Assembly (NCBI GenBank): GCA_963854735.1
Contig: OY978099.1
Span: 1,860,001-1,924,000 of the forward strand
Direction: 5' to 3'
Origin: Marvania coccoides
Taxonomy: Eukaryota > Chlorophyta > Trebouxiophyceae > Chlorellales > Chlorellaceae
Length of the DNA stretch: 64,000 bases
Of the stretch, positions 23,732-34,247 are shown piece after piece (positions within the stretch are counted from its first letter, which is position 1; each line of letters opens with the position of its first letter). A model generated the notes under the pieces. The model ran no database searches. It was not told the DNA's origin and was given only the letters and a program-made list of their open reading frames with translations. Made by a program: the position numbers and the translations under genes.

Positions 23732-24230
23732 TCAGCTTGTGGCCAAAGTGCCGCTTTGCCTGCATACATTCACCATCCTACTAATTGAGATAGCGTTACA
23801 ACTTACGTTGAACGGATGCCATAGCTGCCCGCATGTACAGCGAACTACTGGCAGCGAGATTTCCCGGAACCATTTCAATATTATATATAGCCATGCCTTC
23901 CTTTTGCGAATACAACTAGGCCACCGCCGCCTACGAATGGCATTTACTAAAAAGCCCCCCCCTTTCCCCCCCAGATCCCACACAGCATTCTGGAGGTTGT
24001 CTTCTCCATCAAACGGCTGTGGGTTCTTGAACACTTGAATGTCGGTGGCGTTCTTCAGGTTGACTTGAATCAGCGTGTAGTTGTAAAACTTGACAAACTG
24101 GCCATCGATCATAATCTGGTGTAGCCCTCGAGGTACTTGTCAAGCGTCTGCTTGAGAGATCATCGACGACTTTGCCGAGGTCATGCCTGCCGCGCGTTAC
24201 AATCGTTTGGGGTGGTCGTGGTGGCATCTG
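23732..24230 (-). pseudogene. Frameshifted gene remnant, family unknown
   Basis: On the minus strand three overlapping frames read as one protein if two frameshifts are allowed: first HDLGKVVDDL, then LKQTLDKYLEGYT, then MIDGQFVKFYNYTLIQVNLK, NATDIQVFKNPQPFDGEDNL and QNAVWDLG. The last part is well ordered and could be a genuine exon ending at 23960-23980, beyond which the frame is poor. No intron model removes the shifts. I do not recognise the family. Confidence 0.4.
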
Positions 24231-24542
24231 GTTGGCGCTTTACTATTGAAATTGCATAAGCTAGCCAAAAAGTTTTGCATTGTCGCAATTGCAGACAGCA
24301 TGCACACAGTTTGAAAGGGTAGGTAAGAGGACGTGAACAACTATGCAATTCCTATTGAAATTTTGAATTGTGAAGGGGGAGGGAAAGACCAGCAGCAGCA
24401 GAACAAAAATTAGCTGAATTGTGTTTCTATAAGTCAGGGGAGTTTAATTTTGAATATAATTTTGATTCAGGGAGATGAAAACCAAGGAGCAAATACAAGA
24501 AAATAATATGTTTCCAATGAAAAAAATATTAATTCTATCTTC

Positions 24543-26375
24543 TTAACGGATCTTTTTAAGCCTAAACACGGCGTTGTGCTCACCGCTGCCGCCATACGCG
24601 AGGCCGTTGCAGTCGTCGCCAACGCCCAAGTACTTGGATGCCTTGCTGGTGACGATGTAGACGGTGTTGCAGTCTGTGCCGGTGGGCATGATCTTGAAAC
24701 CACCCAAGTACGAGGTGGACGCAAGCTTGCCGGCGGCACCAGTCATGTACTTGGTGGGGCAGTTGCGGTTTGCTCTGATTGCGCCGCTGGTGGTGGCGCC
24801 CTCAGAGTTGAAAGAGCTGCCAAGGAACCACTCCTTGCGGGCACCCTTGGCCTGGCGAGAGGTGCGCAGGTTGATGGTGGACTGGCCACAGTCGGCGATG
24901 GAGAAGGACAGCAGCTTCTTGGGGCAGAACTGCATTGCGAGAAGGGAAGGGGCGAAATAGTCAGGCAGAGGTGGAACGGAAAAAAATTGTTTGGCACTTT
25001 TTCATATTCACAGTTGGGTGTTTGCGCATTTCACTTTGCTCTCATCGCGCGGTTTCTCACCTTGGACTCGATGGCGTAGACGCCCTTGTAGGTGCACTTG
25101 GTAGGGTCGGGGGTGGGCAGCTCGGCGAGGCAGCCGCGGATTCCGTAGGCGGCCTTCTCGCCAATGGCAAAAGCGGACCAGTAGGAGTCGGGGAAGTTGT
25201 AGTACTTGCTGGCGGGCTCGTTGTCGGAGTTCAGGAAGATCTGGCAGGTGGGGTTGTCAAAGTCCTGGGCGTGGGCTACGATGGTCTGCTCTCCGCTGCC
25301 GTACTCGGTGTCCTCCTCGACAACCTCCTCCTCAGAGCCCTCCTCCTCGAGCAGCGCCAACAGCTCCTCTTCGGTGAGCTCCTCCTCGGCGGCCATAAGC
25401 TTGCGCTTGCGCCAGTCGCCCTCGGTGGTCTCCTCCTCGGCGGTTCCGTACTCGACAATGTCGACATCGTAATAGCAGGGGCAGCCCTTGCCGCCAAAAT
25501 ATATGAATGGAGGGGTGGGCACAAATTCTGACGAGTCGGGGAGCACGTCAGGGGGCGACGGGTGGGGCTCCCAGTAGGTGAACTCGTACTCGAAAGGGTC
25601 GGAGGTGTAGGTGTCGTAGCCGTACATGAACGCAGCGCAGTTCTCCAGGGTGGTGACGTCGCCGTCCCAGTGGATGGCCTTCTGCACCTTGGCTTCCAGG
25701 GTGGGCTGGTAGGACAGCACAGACATGAGCTTGGTGCGGTTCTTGGCGGCGTAGTCGTACCATTTCTGCTGGTTCGGCAGCTGGGGGATGCCGAATTTGA
25801 TGCTGAGGAAGACCACAGTGGAGGGGTTCTCTCCAGCAACGACACCCTCCAGCAGAGCGGGGAGCTCATTGCTGGAACGGTAGCCGTAGCGGTAAACGAA
25901 CTCGCACTTCGCGTACTTGTAGGGGGTCATGGAGCGGATGGCCTTGCAGACAGCAGCGCCCTCCTCGTTGCCAAAGTTCAGGTAGGAGTACTGGTGCAGC
26001 ACGAAAGCCAGCTCGAGCTGCGCGCGAGGGTTTGGGTGGGGGGGAAGAAGTGAAATTGAGTGCCAAATGGCCTTAAAGCAGCGAGTTGAGGTAGGGATAT
26101 GAAATAGTTTCCCATTTGATCACGCAGCCTTACCGACGGGCAGCCGAAGCCAGTCATCGGCGGCGGCGGGGGCGAGGGAGGGGCGAATGTGGGGAGAACC
26201 AGGCTCTCGGCCTTGCCGGCTGCAGGGTTGCAAAGGAAGCATGATGATGATGATGCGGGTGTTACAAGCCTAAATTGCCGCAGGCGGGAAAAAAATGATC
26301 AATCGTAGGGCGTCACATACCGTATGCCGAAGCAATGCAGCCTGCAAGCAGCAGGAAGGCAAATGTGGCCTTCAT
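24543..26375 (-). CDS. Secreted protein of unknown function, probably extracellular matrix
   Basis: Four exons: 26375-26321, 26219-26134, 26017-25061 and 24929-24543, giving 494 residues. Exon 1 is a classic signal peptide (MKATFAFLLLAGCIASAYG). Exon 2 encodes a Pro-rich linker (APPSPPPPP). The large exon 3 has aromatic-rich sequence with paired Cys (GGKGCPCYYDVD) and a very acidic insert at about residues 205-250 (TEEELLALLEEEGSEEEVVE). The C-terminal domain is Cys-containing and beta-rich (FCPKKLLSFSIADCGQSTIN, GARKEWFLGSSFNSEG, YLGGFKIMPTGTDCNTVYIV, KYLGVGDDCNGLAYGG). Codon use is strongly GC-biased, as in abundant host proteins, unlike the neighbouring glycan genes. Pherophorin-like wall protein was considered, but the Cys pattern does not fit. 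It has a frameshifted relative at 27475-27908. Confidence 0.7.
26259..26288 (+). repeat. 30-bp dispersed repeat, copy 1 (in intron 1 of the secreted-protein gene)
   Basis: GTGTTACAAGCCTAAATTGC followed by CGCAGGCGGG. It matches 48827-48855 at about 27 of 30 bases. Confidence 0.6.
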
Positions 26376-27474
26376 GGCTGCCTATATACCTATTAATTTT
26401 GAGTAAGATCTACGAATGAAGCTTTGCGACTCCCTTTTTACGAAGGCAGGAAGAAAAACGACGGGGGGAAGCTGGCTGCCCCCTCCCCCTGCTTTGATTT
26501 TGGTCCTGCCCCCGCATCACGCGGGGTTTTAACGCGCGATGAAAATGGCTAGTTGACGCTAGGAACTTCGCGCCACGCTCGTATTGAACACAAATGTTAT
26601 AACGAAAAATTTGCAGCTTTTCAGCAATATATCGCGATTTTTTTGTTATTTCTCACCTGAATGCATATTTGACATCAGAAGACGGTTTCCTATCGTTCTA
26701 CGGACTAGCATCACATAAAGGAGCAATCTTGCGGAAATTTTATTTGGCAAAATGCCATGTTCTCACGATATTAAGTTGCAATCCATCACGTTGAGTCCGG
26801 AGAAGTATTTGAAACCATCCAAATAATGATTGGTGCTCTGATCTCTCCCGCCGCCCCTCACTTGAAATCCTGCGGAATCATGAGATCATCGGCTCAAGAG
26901 GAGTCCCAGCGTGGGGCTTCGGCCGCTGCTGCCAAGAAAAAAGAAGGGGCAAACACAAATGGCAATCGAGGTAAGCATTGAAGGTGGAAATCCACATGCC
27001 AGGTTTAGGTTTCAGTATCGCTGTCGACTCTCTGTAGGTGACCACTGTACGCTCATAATCGCGTCCTTCTCACAATAATATTTGCATGCGGAAATCCCCG
27101 CCCACATGCGGACCCTGAAAAGCGAACTGCTTTCTTGGCGAGACATGTACAAACTGTTTGTAGCCATTGACCCCGTTTGCCGACGGTGATTTTTCTGAAT
27201 GTCAGGCTGCGTGAAGCCAGCAGGCTGCTTCTGCATGGTGCCTGCATCCTGTGCTATCAGTTTTTTCTCTCCCACTATTCTATTCAATATTGACGTGCTG
27301 AATTTTGTTTTATTATCTCTAGAATTTGCTGTCAGTAATTTTGCTCCTTTAGTTGAGCTGTGATCCTTGCTGACATTTGCTTCCTAGGAACTGTATGTGC
27401 TACTGTGGCTGTAAAGAGCAGGTCTGCAAAGGCCCACAGCGCCTGCCATGGCTTCCTTCCACAATTGACAGTAA
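26376..27474. other. Upstream region with possible small exons
   Basis: The first 500 bp is the promoter side of the secreted-protein gene. At 26880 a plus-strand ATG opens a short hydrophilic frame (MRSSAQEESQRGA...) that ends at a good donor (CGAG|GTAAGC, about 26970). Near 27103 a second exon-like frame (HMRTLKSELLSWRDMYKLFV) runs into CG|GTGATT, and a matching acceptor continues it (RLREASRLLLHGACILCYQF). These could be 5' exons of the damaged gene that follows, but I cannot connect them reliably. Confidence 0.25.
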
Positions 27475-27908
27475 GTAAAGAGGCTATTTCGAGGAGCTAG
27501 CACGAAGTTTGTCATCACCGCTGCGCATTTCTGGTATAATGGTATTCCATATGTTGTTTTTGAGGGAGCCATGGCTGATGCTCGCAAGGATTGGATCACC
27601 AACTCCAAATTCAATTCCGACGGTCCCAATGCCACAGCAACGCACTTCTTTAAGGCCAACCGCGGACGCCCCAAAATTTCCTCTCCGGAGCTGCCTCCAA
27701 TCTTTTCTCCACAGCAAAACAGTTCAGCATCACCCCTGCCCGCACTGACTGCAATCATGTCTGCCTCCATGCTGCCAGCAGAAAATATGTGTCAACCCCA
27801 CCCTACTGCAGCGGCTTGACGTTCACTGCCGGGGCTGGTGCAGGAAGCGTCGCCAAAATGCGCAAGCTGCCCTTCAATTCCATCGAAAAATTGTTTGCAT
27901 GCTGTTAG
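27475..27908 (+). pseudogene. Frameshifted paralogue of the secreted protein's C-terminal domain
   Basis: Frame one reads KFVITAAHFWYNGIPYVVFE and then ARKDWITNSKFNSDGPNATA, THFFKANRGRP. From about 27711 the match continues one frame over: AKQFSITPARTDCNHVCLHA, SRKYVSTPPYCSGLTF and MRKLPF to a stop at 27906. This parallels the secreted gene's ARKEWFLGSSFNSEGATTSG, AIRANRNCP, FKIMPTGTDCNTVYIVTSKA, SKYLGVGDDCNGL and LKKI. One indel near 27705 explains the break; a sequencing error would give the same picture. An intron using GACG|GT and CCACAG would drop the conserved ANR segment, so I prefer a frameshift. Confidence 0.6.
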
Positions 27909-28426
27909 TGTAATAACATGAATTATAAACTTTGCGTGGCCCAGGGGGGTGATTCATTTTGGTTTTACAATAAATGATAACTAATGACAACTGCTGCTGC
28001 CGTGCATTGTTTAAAATTTGCATTCCTTTTGAGGTCGAGCAGCTGTGGGTGCTGTTGAATTCTCCATTGATTTTTTCCTGCTTCCTTTTCTTGGGTATTT
28101 TTTTTTTATGCATGCTTTCCACTTACCATTTAAATGTCTCTGTGTTGTATCATAAGGCGATCATCCTGTTTTTTATTTTATTTTTCAAATCCTGAGAGGT
28201 CAATTCATGTGCAACTTACAACTTTTTAGGAATCGGCGCGTATATTCTAATTATCCAAGAACCTGGCATTCCGTGTAGCTATTCAAGTGTATGGGAATGT
28301 CTATTGGGCTTTGCTGCCTTTGAAATTTCGTTTTTTTGGGGTTCGATGGGTCTTTAAATTAGTTTTTTAGGCTGCACATAGTTTCTTATCTGTTCGTTCT
28401 TTTTTGTACAGTTCTGCAACGCTTAA
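27909..28426. other. Intergenic, AT-rich
   Basis: Start of the low-GC zone. It contains T-rich runs before the ATG at 28427. No gene or RNA was recognised. Confidence 0.4.
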
Positions 28427-29995
28427 ATGGCTGTACTGACGCGCGCCCCAGCCGCTTCCCGGTTTCCCAAGATTTTGAACAGGGTGTCGCCACGCCTGTT
28501 GTGGAGCATCCCTCTTGCTGCTGCTGTACTCCTGCTCTTATTGCTAGGGCAAACTTCTCCATCTAGGAGTTTTAGTGGCTCTGATTCCTTCTCGTCTCCT
28601 TCTCCTTCTCCTTCTCCCCAACCATCAAGGCTTGGAAACAGAAACAAATGGATGGTGTACTATAGCGTTGGCGGAGACAATGTATCCTACGTTGAGATGT
28701 TGCGGTTCAGCCTTACGACTTTGCGATCATTTAGAGAAAACGACAACATCGACGTATTTGTCCTGGCAGACCGGAGATTTGCCAAGGCAACGGCCCGCAT
28801 TGCGCCCAAGTCTGTCACAATAATACCCAAAGAGCTGGATCTCAGCAGGTGTCGAGGCTATGTTGGAGGCCCGTGCATTGGTGTTCTTGCCAGCATGCGG
28901 AAGACTGAAGTCTTTGACATAGTTCCAAACATTGAAAGCTACAAAGCCGTGCTCTTTCTGGATGCAGACATCGCTGTGTTCGGCCCACTGGAGCCTCTGC
29001 TGACGAAAGTGAGCGAGGAGGAAACACTTCTTCACGTTAAGCGCGACGAATTTGCTCCGCCAAACCTCACACAGGCGCACAGTATGAATTTTTGGAGCCA
29101 CGAAGATTACACTTCAAAGGAAATGGACCTGTTGCTGTCTCATAAAATCCGCCCTTTCAATGCCGGCCAATTTGCGTTTGTCCCCACAAAAGCCATGCGC
29201 GAACACTTTTCTGGGCTTAATGATGCGATTGAGAAGGCGATGGGCAACACCCACTTTTACGAACAATCCCACATGAACCGTTACTTCAATCCGCGGCTGC
29301 TGACCGTGGATTCCCTGCACCAGTTTGTGTCGTTCAACGATTTTATTAAGACGAAGGTCATCATCCACGTCCCTAACAACTTTTTGACGTTGGACATGAA
29401 GCTGGACAAATTGAAGGCCGCATGGAAGGCGGTGGTGGCCCACAATGCACCAACTGCGGTGCCCAACCGGTTTCTGCTGCACACCTCTATTGCTGCCTCG
29501 CGAGTTGTGGATGTCGGTGCTTTTGATGGAAACTTCTCTGCTTATTTGTACAGGACGCTCCGACCAAAGGAGATGTGGCTCCTCGACTCTTGGGAAGACT
29601 CAAATATCGAAACTTATGTGAATGGCATGTCCGTGACGCACAATGGGTTCTCTCTGTACAAGAGTATATCAAGCCAGTACTCTTCCAAGCCCAACGTTCA
29701 CATATATCGCGACCCAAGCTGTATTTTGTGCGACGAATATTCTTTTGACAATCGCAGCGTGGACCTTGTTTATGTCCAGGGTAGCAGGCAATCGATGGAA
29801 AGAGTTAGAGAAAACCTGGAGGCGGCGCGGCGGGTCATTGAGCCTGGCTCTGGATGGCTGGCAGGCGATCGGTACGAGTGCAGTAATGGACAATCTGATT
29901 TTAAGGATGTTGTTGACGAATTTTGTTCAATGCACGGGCTGCGCATCTGGTATGAGTTTGCAGGGGACTGCTCAGGCTATGCTGTACGAATGTAA
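28427..29995 (+). CDS. Bifunctional glycosyltransferase (GT-A) and methyltransferase fusion
   Basis: Single exon, 522 residues. Type II anchor at about 25-42 (LLWSIPLAAAVLLLLLLG), then a Ser/Pro stem. Residues about 70-330 are a GT-A nucleotide-sugar transferase: WMVYYSVGGDNVSYVEMLRF, YKAVLFLDADIAVFGPL with the DxD metal motif, NAGQFAFVPTKAM, and an asparagine-rich end (NHFYEQ-like THFYEQSHMNRYF). Residues about 345-520 form a class I methyltransferase: ASRVVDVGAFDGNFSAYLYR is the SAM loop, then EMWLLDSWEDSNIETYVNG, VDLVYVQGSRQSMERVRENL and a C-terminal strand pair. The pairing suggests that one protein adds a sugar and then methylates it or its neighbour. It marks the left end of the intronless glycan island. 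Confidence 0.8.
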   Translation: MAVLTRAPAASRFPKILNRVSPRLLWSIPLAAAVLLLLLLGQTSPSRSFSGSDSFSSPSPSPSPQPSRLGNRNKWMVYYSVGGDNVSYVEMLRFSLTTLRSFRENDNIDVFVLADRRFAKATARIAPKSVTIIPKELDLSRCRGYVGGPCIGVLASMRKTEVFDIVPNIESYKAVLFLDADIAVFGPLEPLLTKVSEEETLLHVKRDEFAPPNLTQAHSMNFWSHEDYTSKEMDLLLSHKIRPFNAGQFAFVPTKAMREHFSGLNDAIEKAMGNTHFYEQSHMNRYFNPRLLTVDSLHQFVSFNDFIKTKVIIHVPNNFLTLDMKLDKLKAAWKAVVAHNAPTAVPNRFLLHTSIAASRVVDVGAFDGNFSAYLYRTLRPKEMWLLDSWEDSNIETYVNGMSVTHNGFSLYKSISSQYSSKPNVHIYRDPSCILCDEYSFDNRSVDLVYVQGSRQSMERVRENLEAARRVIEPGSGWLAGDRYECSNGQSDFKDVVDEFCSMHGLRIWYEFAGDCSGYAVRM

Positions 29996-30469
29996 AAACA
30001 ATAGACTCTTTGACAAATACATTTTGAGCTCAGGGCTTTTCTTCTAAGCCTTTTATTTGGCCACCGTGACTGACCCATGTATTTTTGACGCGTATGCTGC
30101 ATTCTGCACATTTTAAATTCGGGAAATAAATATATATTTAATCTTAATACTAATTGTACCAATAAGCTCGTATATTTATTGAATATTAGTGCATCTGAGC
30201 TTTAGCAAAGAAAATAGCAAAGCAAAAAGAAATGAGATAGATAAAATGCTATTGCTGCGTTGCATTGGGTACAGCTGGAAATATTAAGAGGATTTCCAGC
30301 TGCGCTGATCTATTTCCTATTTCCCTAGCACAAATAATGAACTAACTTTGAGTATTCTACATTAAGTAGTCAGAAAAAAATCCTGAATTGCTACTTAAAG
30401 GGCGCAATATTTGTGCAGCTTCCTTTTGTAGCCAGCCAATTCCTAAGAATAAAATAAAATAAAAACTCA
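29996..30469. other. Gap between convergent genes, with a short hairpin
   Basis: CAGCTGGAAAT at 30272-30282 and ATTTCCAGCTG at 30292-30302 form a perfect 11-bp stem with a 9-bp loop, about midway between two convergent stop codons. Otherwise AT-rich without features. Confidence 0.5.
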
Positions 30470-31477
30470 TTACACCGCTGTGGTTTTGGCTTTCTTGACA
30501 GGGGCACACGGAGCTTTTGCGTTTCTGGGGTCCCAGCGAACATTGACGAAGCCCAGCTCAAACTGCCCAGTGCAAAAAGAGCAAACTGGTTCGACGCTGT
30601 ACAGCCTGAACCCAGCGTCTTCCAAATGTTCAAACAATTTGACAAGATAGGGAAGGCGGCGGGACCCCCCACGATCGTGAACTTCAACCAAAATTTGACC
30701 AATGCACATGTCGTCCCACTCAGTTTGTTCCAAAACCGGCCATTCAGACTCTTCAATATCAATTTTCAAGACATCAACGTGAGAATGCTTCAATTCGTCC
30801 ATAATTGTCGCCAGAGTTTTCACAGGGTGCTTTTGGCCCATCAATACAATCTCTCCGTCCTCTGCGCTGAGGCCATACGAATGGTAGTTCCAGCGAGGCA
30901 ACGGCGACGAAGTTGGATCAAACACGTGAATGTCACAGTTCCCTGCCACAGCGTGCACGCTTTTCTCGAATGCGTCGTTGTTGTTCGAACCGAACGAGTA
31001 AACCACGCAGCTCTTGCTCGATTTCCGCTCAGCAAGCTCCTCCAGGCCGCAGGTCCACTTGCCGCCATCGTACATGACCTTGGTGCTGGGGTCTTTGACC
31101 ATGGAGAAGGGACATGGGTAGGCCGGCGACAAGAGCGCCAGCGCTTTCGCCTCGTGCAGCGTTATATTCCGATAGTATGCCGCTTCACCCTCAATGCACG
31201 TCATAAATGCCGTCCGCTCTCTCACTTTGTTCATGTAATTTTTTTCGAGCGTGTCTTTTGACACCATTCTATTAACCTCTCTAACTTTGGCATCCAGTTG
31301 CTGCGCCAGCGCATTATTCCGCGAAACTAAAAAGAAGATCGCCGTGATTGAAATTGAAAGAACAAAAATTAGTACGGATGGGCTCTTCGCCGCTGGCAGC
31401 GGAATCTGACGCAAGAAGCTCATCCCAACAAATGGATTGCTCCGGAAAAAACTGTCTGACGGCTTGGAAATTTTCAT
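30470..31477 (-). CDS. METTL24/FkbM-like methyltransferase, type II membrane protein
   Basis: Single exon. The first ATG (31477) gives 335 residues with an anchor at about 32-50 (VLIFVLSISITAIFFLV) followed by a coiled stem. The catalytic part has KSCVVYSFGSNNNDAFEKSV as the SAM loop, CDIHVFDPTSSPLPRW and VDVLKIDIEESEWPVLEQ, the FkbM-type central acidic motif. It then has QILVEVHDRGG and a C-terminal FELGFVNVRW strand. Conserved Cys pairs suggest lumenal folding. It probably methylates a glycan in the Golgi. The same fold as the enzymes at 22083, 47050 and 58037, but sequence similarity looks low, so these are old paralogues or separate acquisitions. Confidence 0.85.
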   Translation of the reverse strand: MKISKPSDSFFRSNPFVGMSFLRQIPLPAAKSPSVLIFVLSISITAIFFLVSRNNALAQQLDAKVREVNRMVSKDTLEKNYMNKVRERTAFMTCIEGEAAYYRNITLHEAKALALLSPAYPCPFSMVKDPSTKVMYDGGKWTCGLEELAERKSSKSCVVYSFGSNNNDAFEKSVHAVAGNCDIHVFDPTSSPLPRWNYHSYGLSAEDGEIVLMGQKHPVKTLATIMDELKHSHVDVLKIDIEESEWPVLEQTEWDDMCIGQILVEVHDRGGSRRLPYLVKLFEHLEDAGFRLYSVEPVCSFCTGQFELGFVNVRWDPRNAKAPCAPVKKAKTTAV

Positions 31478-31856
31478 CGGGGGTCGAAACAGATTTTGAA
31501 AACCAACAGCCAAATAACTCGCAACCAGGCGCAGATACAGATATAATTTTCAAACAGACCGAACAGCTTAATAAAATTGAAGGCCGCTGGGTTCCAGCAT
31601 AATTTTGAATTTCCAGCATTTTTTTGCACGGTTCAGGGTGGTGCCGAGCAAGAAAAAAACTTAAAATTTTGATTTATAGAGCAGAGGTCGATGCTTTGAA
31701 ACCAATTGAGATGGTACACGTTGAGCACGCCGTTTTTTTTTTCAGTCGGAGAGCTGCATTGATAATTGCGTGTGCTTTATTTTGGAAAATTTCATCACAA
31801 ACATCAGTTGTTTGATGCATATTTGATGTTTAAAAACCCCTTTACACCGAAATGAA
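31478..31856. promoter_or_regulatory. Shared upstream region of two divergent glycan genes
   Basis: This 379-bp AT-rich gap lies between the methyltransferase (minus) and the GT61 gene (plus). No motif was identified. Confidence 0.3.
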
Positions 31857-34247
31857 ATGCATGTTAGGTATGCCGTTGTTTCACAAATGCCATCGCACTT
31901 GTATTTTATATTTAACCCCCTTTTTAACCCCATCAATCCCTTTTGTCCAGCACCCCCAAACGGCAATTCCAAACACAGCGCGTGTGGACCCTATCTCTGT
32001 CAATTCTGATCGTCGTATTCATTTGGAGCGGCTATTCTGAACATAGGAGCAGCCAGCCTCGTGCGCAGTTCCATGGCGGTGAGTGCCAGTTTTGTTTTAA
32101 GCCCTGTTTATAAAGCATAAATAGAAATGTGAGTGTAACGTAGCTTTTCATTGGGTGCATGCAGGTCGAGCGACCCAGCTGCGGCATCCAGAGTCGCCAC
32201 CTCAACACCGCGACACTACTACTCTGCCGTCTCCTTCTCCCTCACTGCCGCGCATGACCTCACCACCGCCCGCGTCCCCCACCCTATGCGACGGCTGCGT
32301 CACATCCACTGTCACCCTCATGGCTAGCTTGGACTACTGCGGCCGCTTCACCCACCAGCGGTACCGCTATGACAATGTGTACCTCGCAGATGCCCGCACA
32401 CTTGCAGTCTACCTCCCAGAGAGCGTGGCCCTCCCTAGGAGGCAGCGTACCGTGGACACTGTGCAAGGCACCATTCGCGGCAACGGTTCTTCTGCGCGGC
32501 TACCCACGCGTGTCAAGTCGTGGGGGATGAAGGACAGCGAGTTTGCGGTCAAGTATGTGCGCCCTGTCACCACACAGCCGCACTGCTTGAGGTGGGTGGA
32601 GCGCCCGGTGTACGTGCTGTATACCCCGCACTCTGACAACATCTGGCACATGCTGAATGATGCGCTGATGGGGGCCTACCAAACGCTGCGAGAGGAGGGG
32701 CTGCTGCCGCTGGCTGAGATTGATGCAGAGGGCAACATGGTGGAGTACACTGCTGACCTGGAGGAAGGGTGCCCGCTGGTGGTCGATCCAGGGGAACGCA
32801 ATGCGCCGTATCGCCCTGCTGCATGCCGCCCTAGGAAAGGGTTGGTCACCGCAAAGACGTGCAACCCTCAGCAGGACTCGTGGTGCCGACCTGGGCTGGT
32901 GGCGGTGAATCGCAGCTCTGGGCCCATATTCTTGCTGGCACCTGGCGGCGCACCACCCCCACCTCACTGGCAGCATCTTTTTGATGCTGTGAGTGAGGAC
33001 ATGCGGGAATGGGAGTCAATGGAGGGGCTGTGCTTCAGGGAGCTCTACGTTGGCAAGAGTAACACCCTGAACCTGTACACCCGCGTGCTGGACGCCTCGA
33101 CAGCCACCCCGGAAACGGATCCCACAATAGGCATGCGGCAGCGTGCGTTGGCAGCATTCAAGCGCCTGGTCCACGCTGCCGAGCTGGAGAAGCGGACGGT
33201 TCGTCGAAAGGAGACGCCCAAGCTCAAGCAGTGGCCTGGATACTCCGACCCCACAATGGAAAAGCTGCGGCAGGGCATTGGACCAGAGGAAATAGAGGTG
33301 CTCAAGGTGCTGCGCCATATGCGAGGCGCAGCCATAGAGGCGCACCGGGGTTACACCGCAGAAGAAAAGAAAGAGGTTTTTGGGCTAATTGATAAGGAGG
33401 CCGAAAAGCTGCAGCACGTGCTGGAAGGACTCAAAGAGGAGCGCAGCAGCAAAGGGACAGCAGGAGCAGCAGCAGCAGCAGCAGGAAGGGCTGCAGAAGG
33501 GAAGCAGCAGGGTGTTCGTACAGAACCGCCTACTGCTTGGGATAAGAGCGCATCGCTTCGCCCGACGGTAACATTTATGTGGCGCGACATGAGGTAATTG
33601 ATTTACTGTTTTTTACTTCTCCTTCTTAAAGAGTGATTTTGAACTAAAACATGATTTCATTGCATTGATTTCCCTCTTCGCATCACCTCTTTCTTTCTAC
33701 TATGTACAGCCGGTGCATTCTGAATGAGGCCACCGTGTTGGAGTACATCCTGGCCAGGTACAACGTGACCCTCCGCGTCACCACGTTTCAAGAACCAATC
33801 TTGGAGATGATGGAGATCATGAACAGCACTGACGTGCTGTTTGGGGTGCACGGTGCGGGCTGGACAAATGCGCTGTTCCTTCGGCCATCAGCGGCTGCCC
33901 TCCAGCTCATGCCGTACGGCTGGAAGTTTGAGGATTCGCGGACGGACCGAGTGTTTGAGTACATCAGGGGATCTGCGTACAGAAACGTCATCGCCATGCA
34001 GGGTGGGACGCATTTGGCGTGGGTGAACAAACTTGCGAGCCATGCGTTCATGAATAGGGTGGATTTTGGGAGGTCGGAGAAAACCTCGTTTGCGCTGCAC
34101 CCACAGCCAGGCTGGACTCGGCCAGTCAATGCTTTGCCCCACAACAAATGGATTTACCAGAACACGGTGGCGAGCATCGAAGATTTGGCACCGGTGCTGG
34201 ACGAGCTCATGTCAGCAAAAGGCATTTCACCGTTGTCTACTTTTTAA
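31857..34247 (+). CDS. GT61-family glycosyltransferase, type II membrane protein
   Basis: Four exons: 31857-31867, 31951-32078, 32165-33593 and 33710-34247, giving 701 residues. The 11-nt first exon (Met-His-Val plus two bases) is inferred. It supplies a start in the right phase through an 83-bp intron, and without it the membrane anchor WTLSLSILIVVFIW has no ATG. The GT61 domain shows RPVYVLYTPHSDNIWHMLND early. Exon 4 has SRCILNEATVLEYILARYNV, TTFQEPILEMMEIMNSTDVL and FGVHGAGWTNALFL, the signature G-x-H-G-A loop. A low-complexity Ala/Gln insert (about 455-480) precedes the last exon. GT61 members transfer xylose, arabinose or GlcNAc to wall chains or glycoproteins. Exon 3 is GC-rich, like host genes. 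Confidence 0.85.

Noticed and set aside
23571..24038. 155-codon plus-strand frame beginning in the TA repeat
   Set aside because: It starts in microsatellite-derived Ile/Tyr repeats and overlaps a better protein-like minus-strand sequence.
24576..26053. Long plus-strand frames opposite the secreted-protein gene
   Set aside because: Val/Gly/Leu-biased shadows. The minus strand has a signal peptide and four frame-consistent exons.
24543..26375. Calling the secreted protein a pherophorin
   Set aside because: It has a Pro-rich linker and Cys pairs, but the characteristic pherophorin Cys and Tyr pattern is absent.
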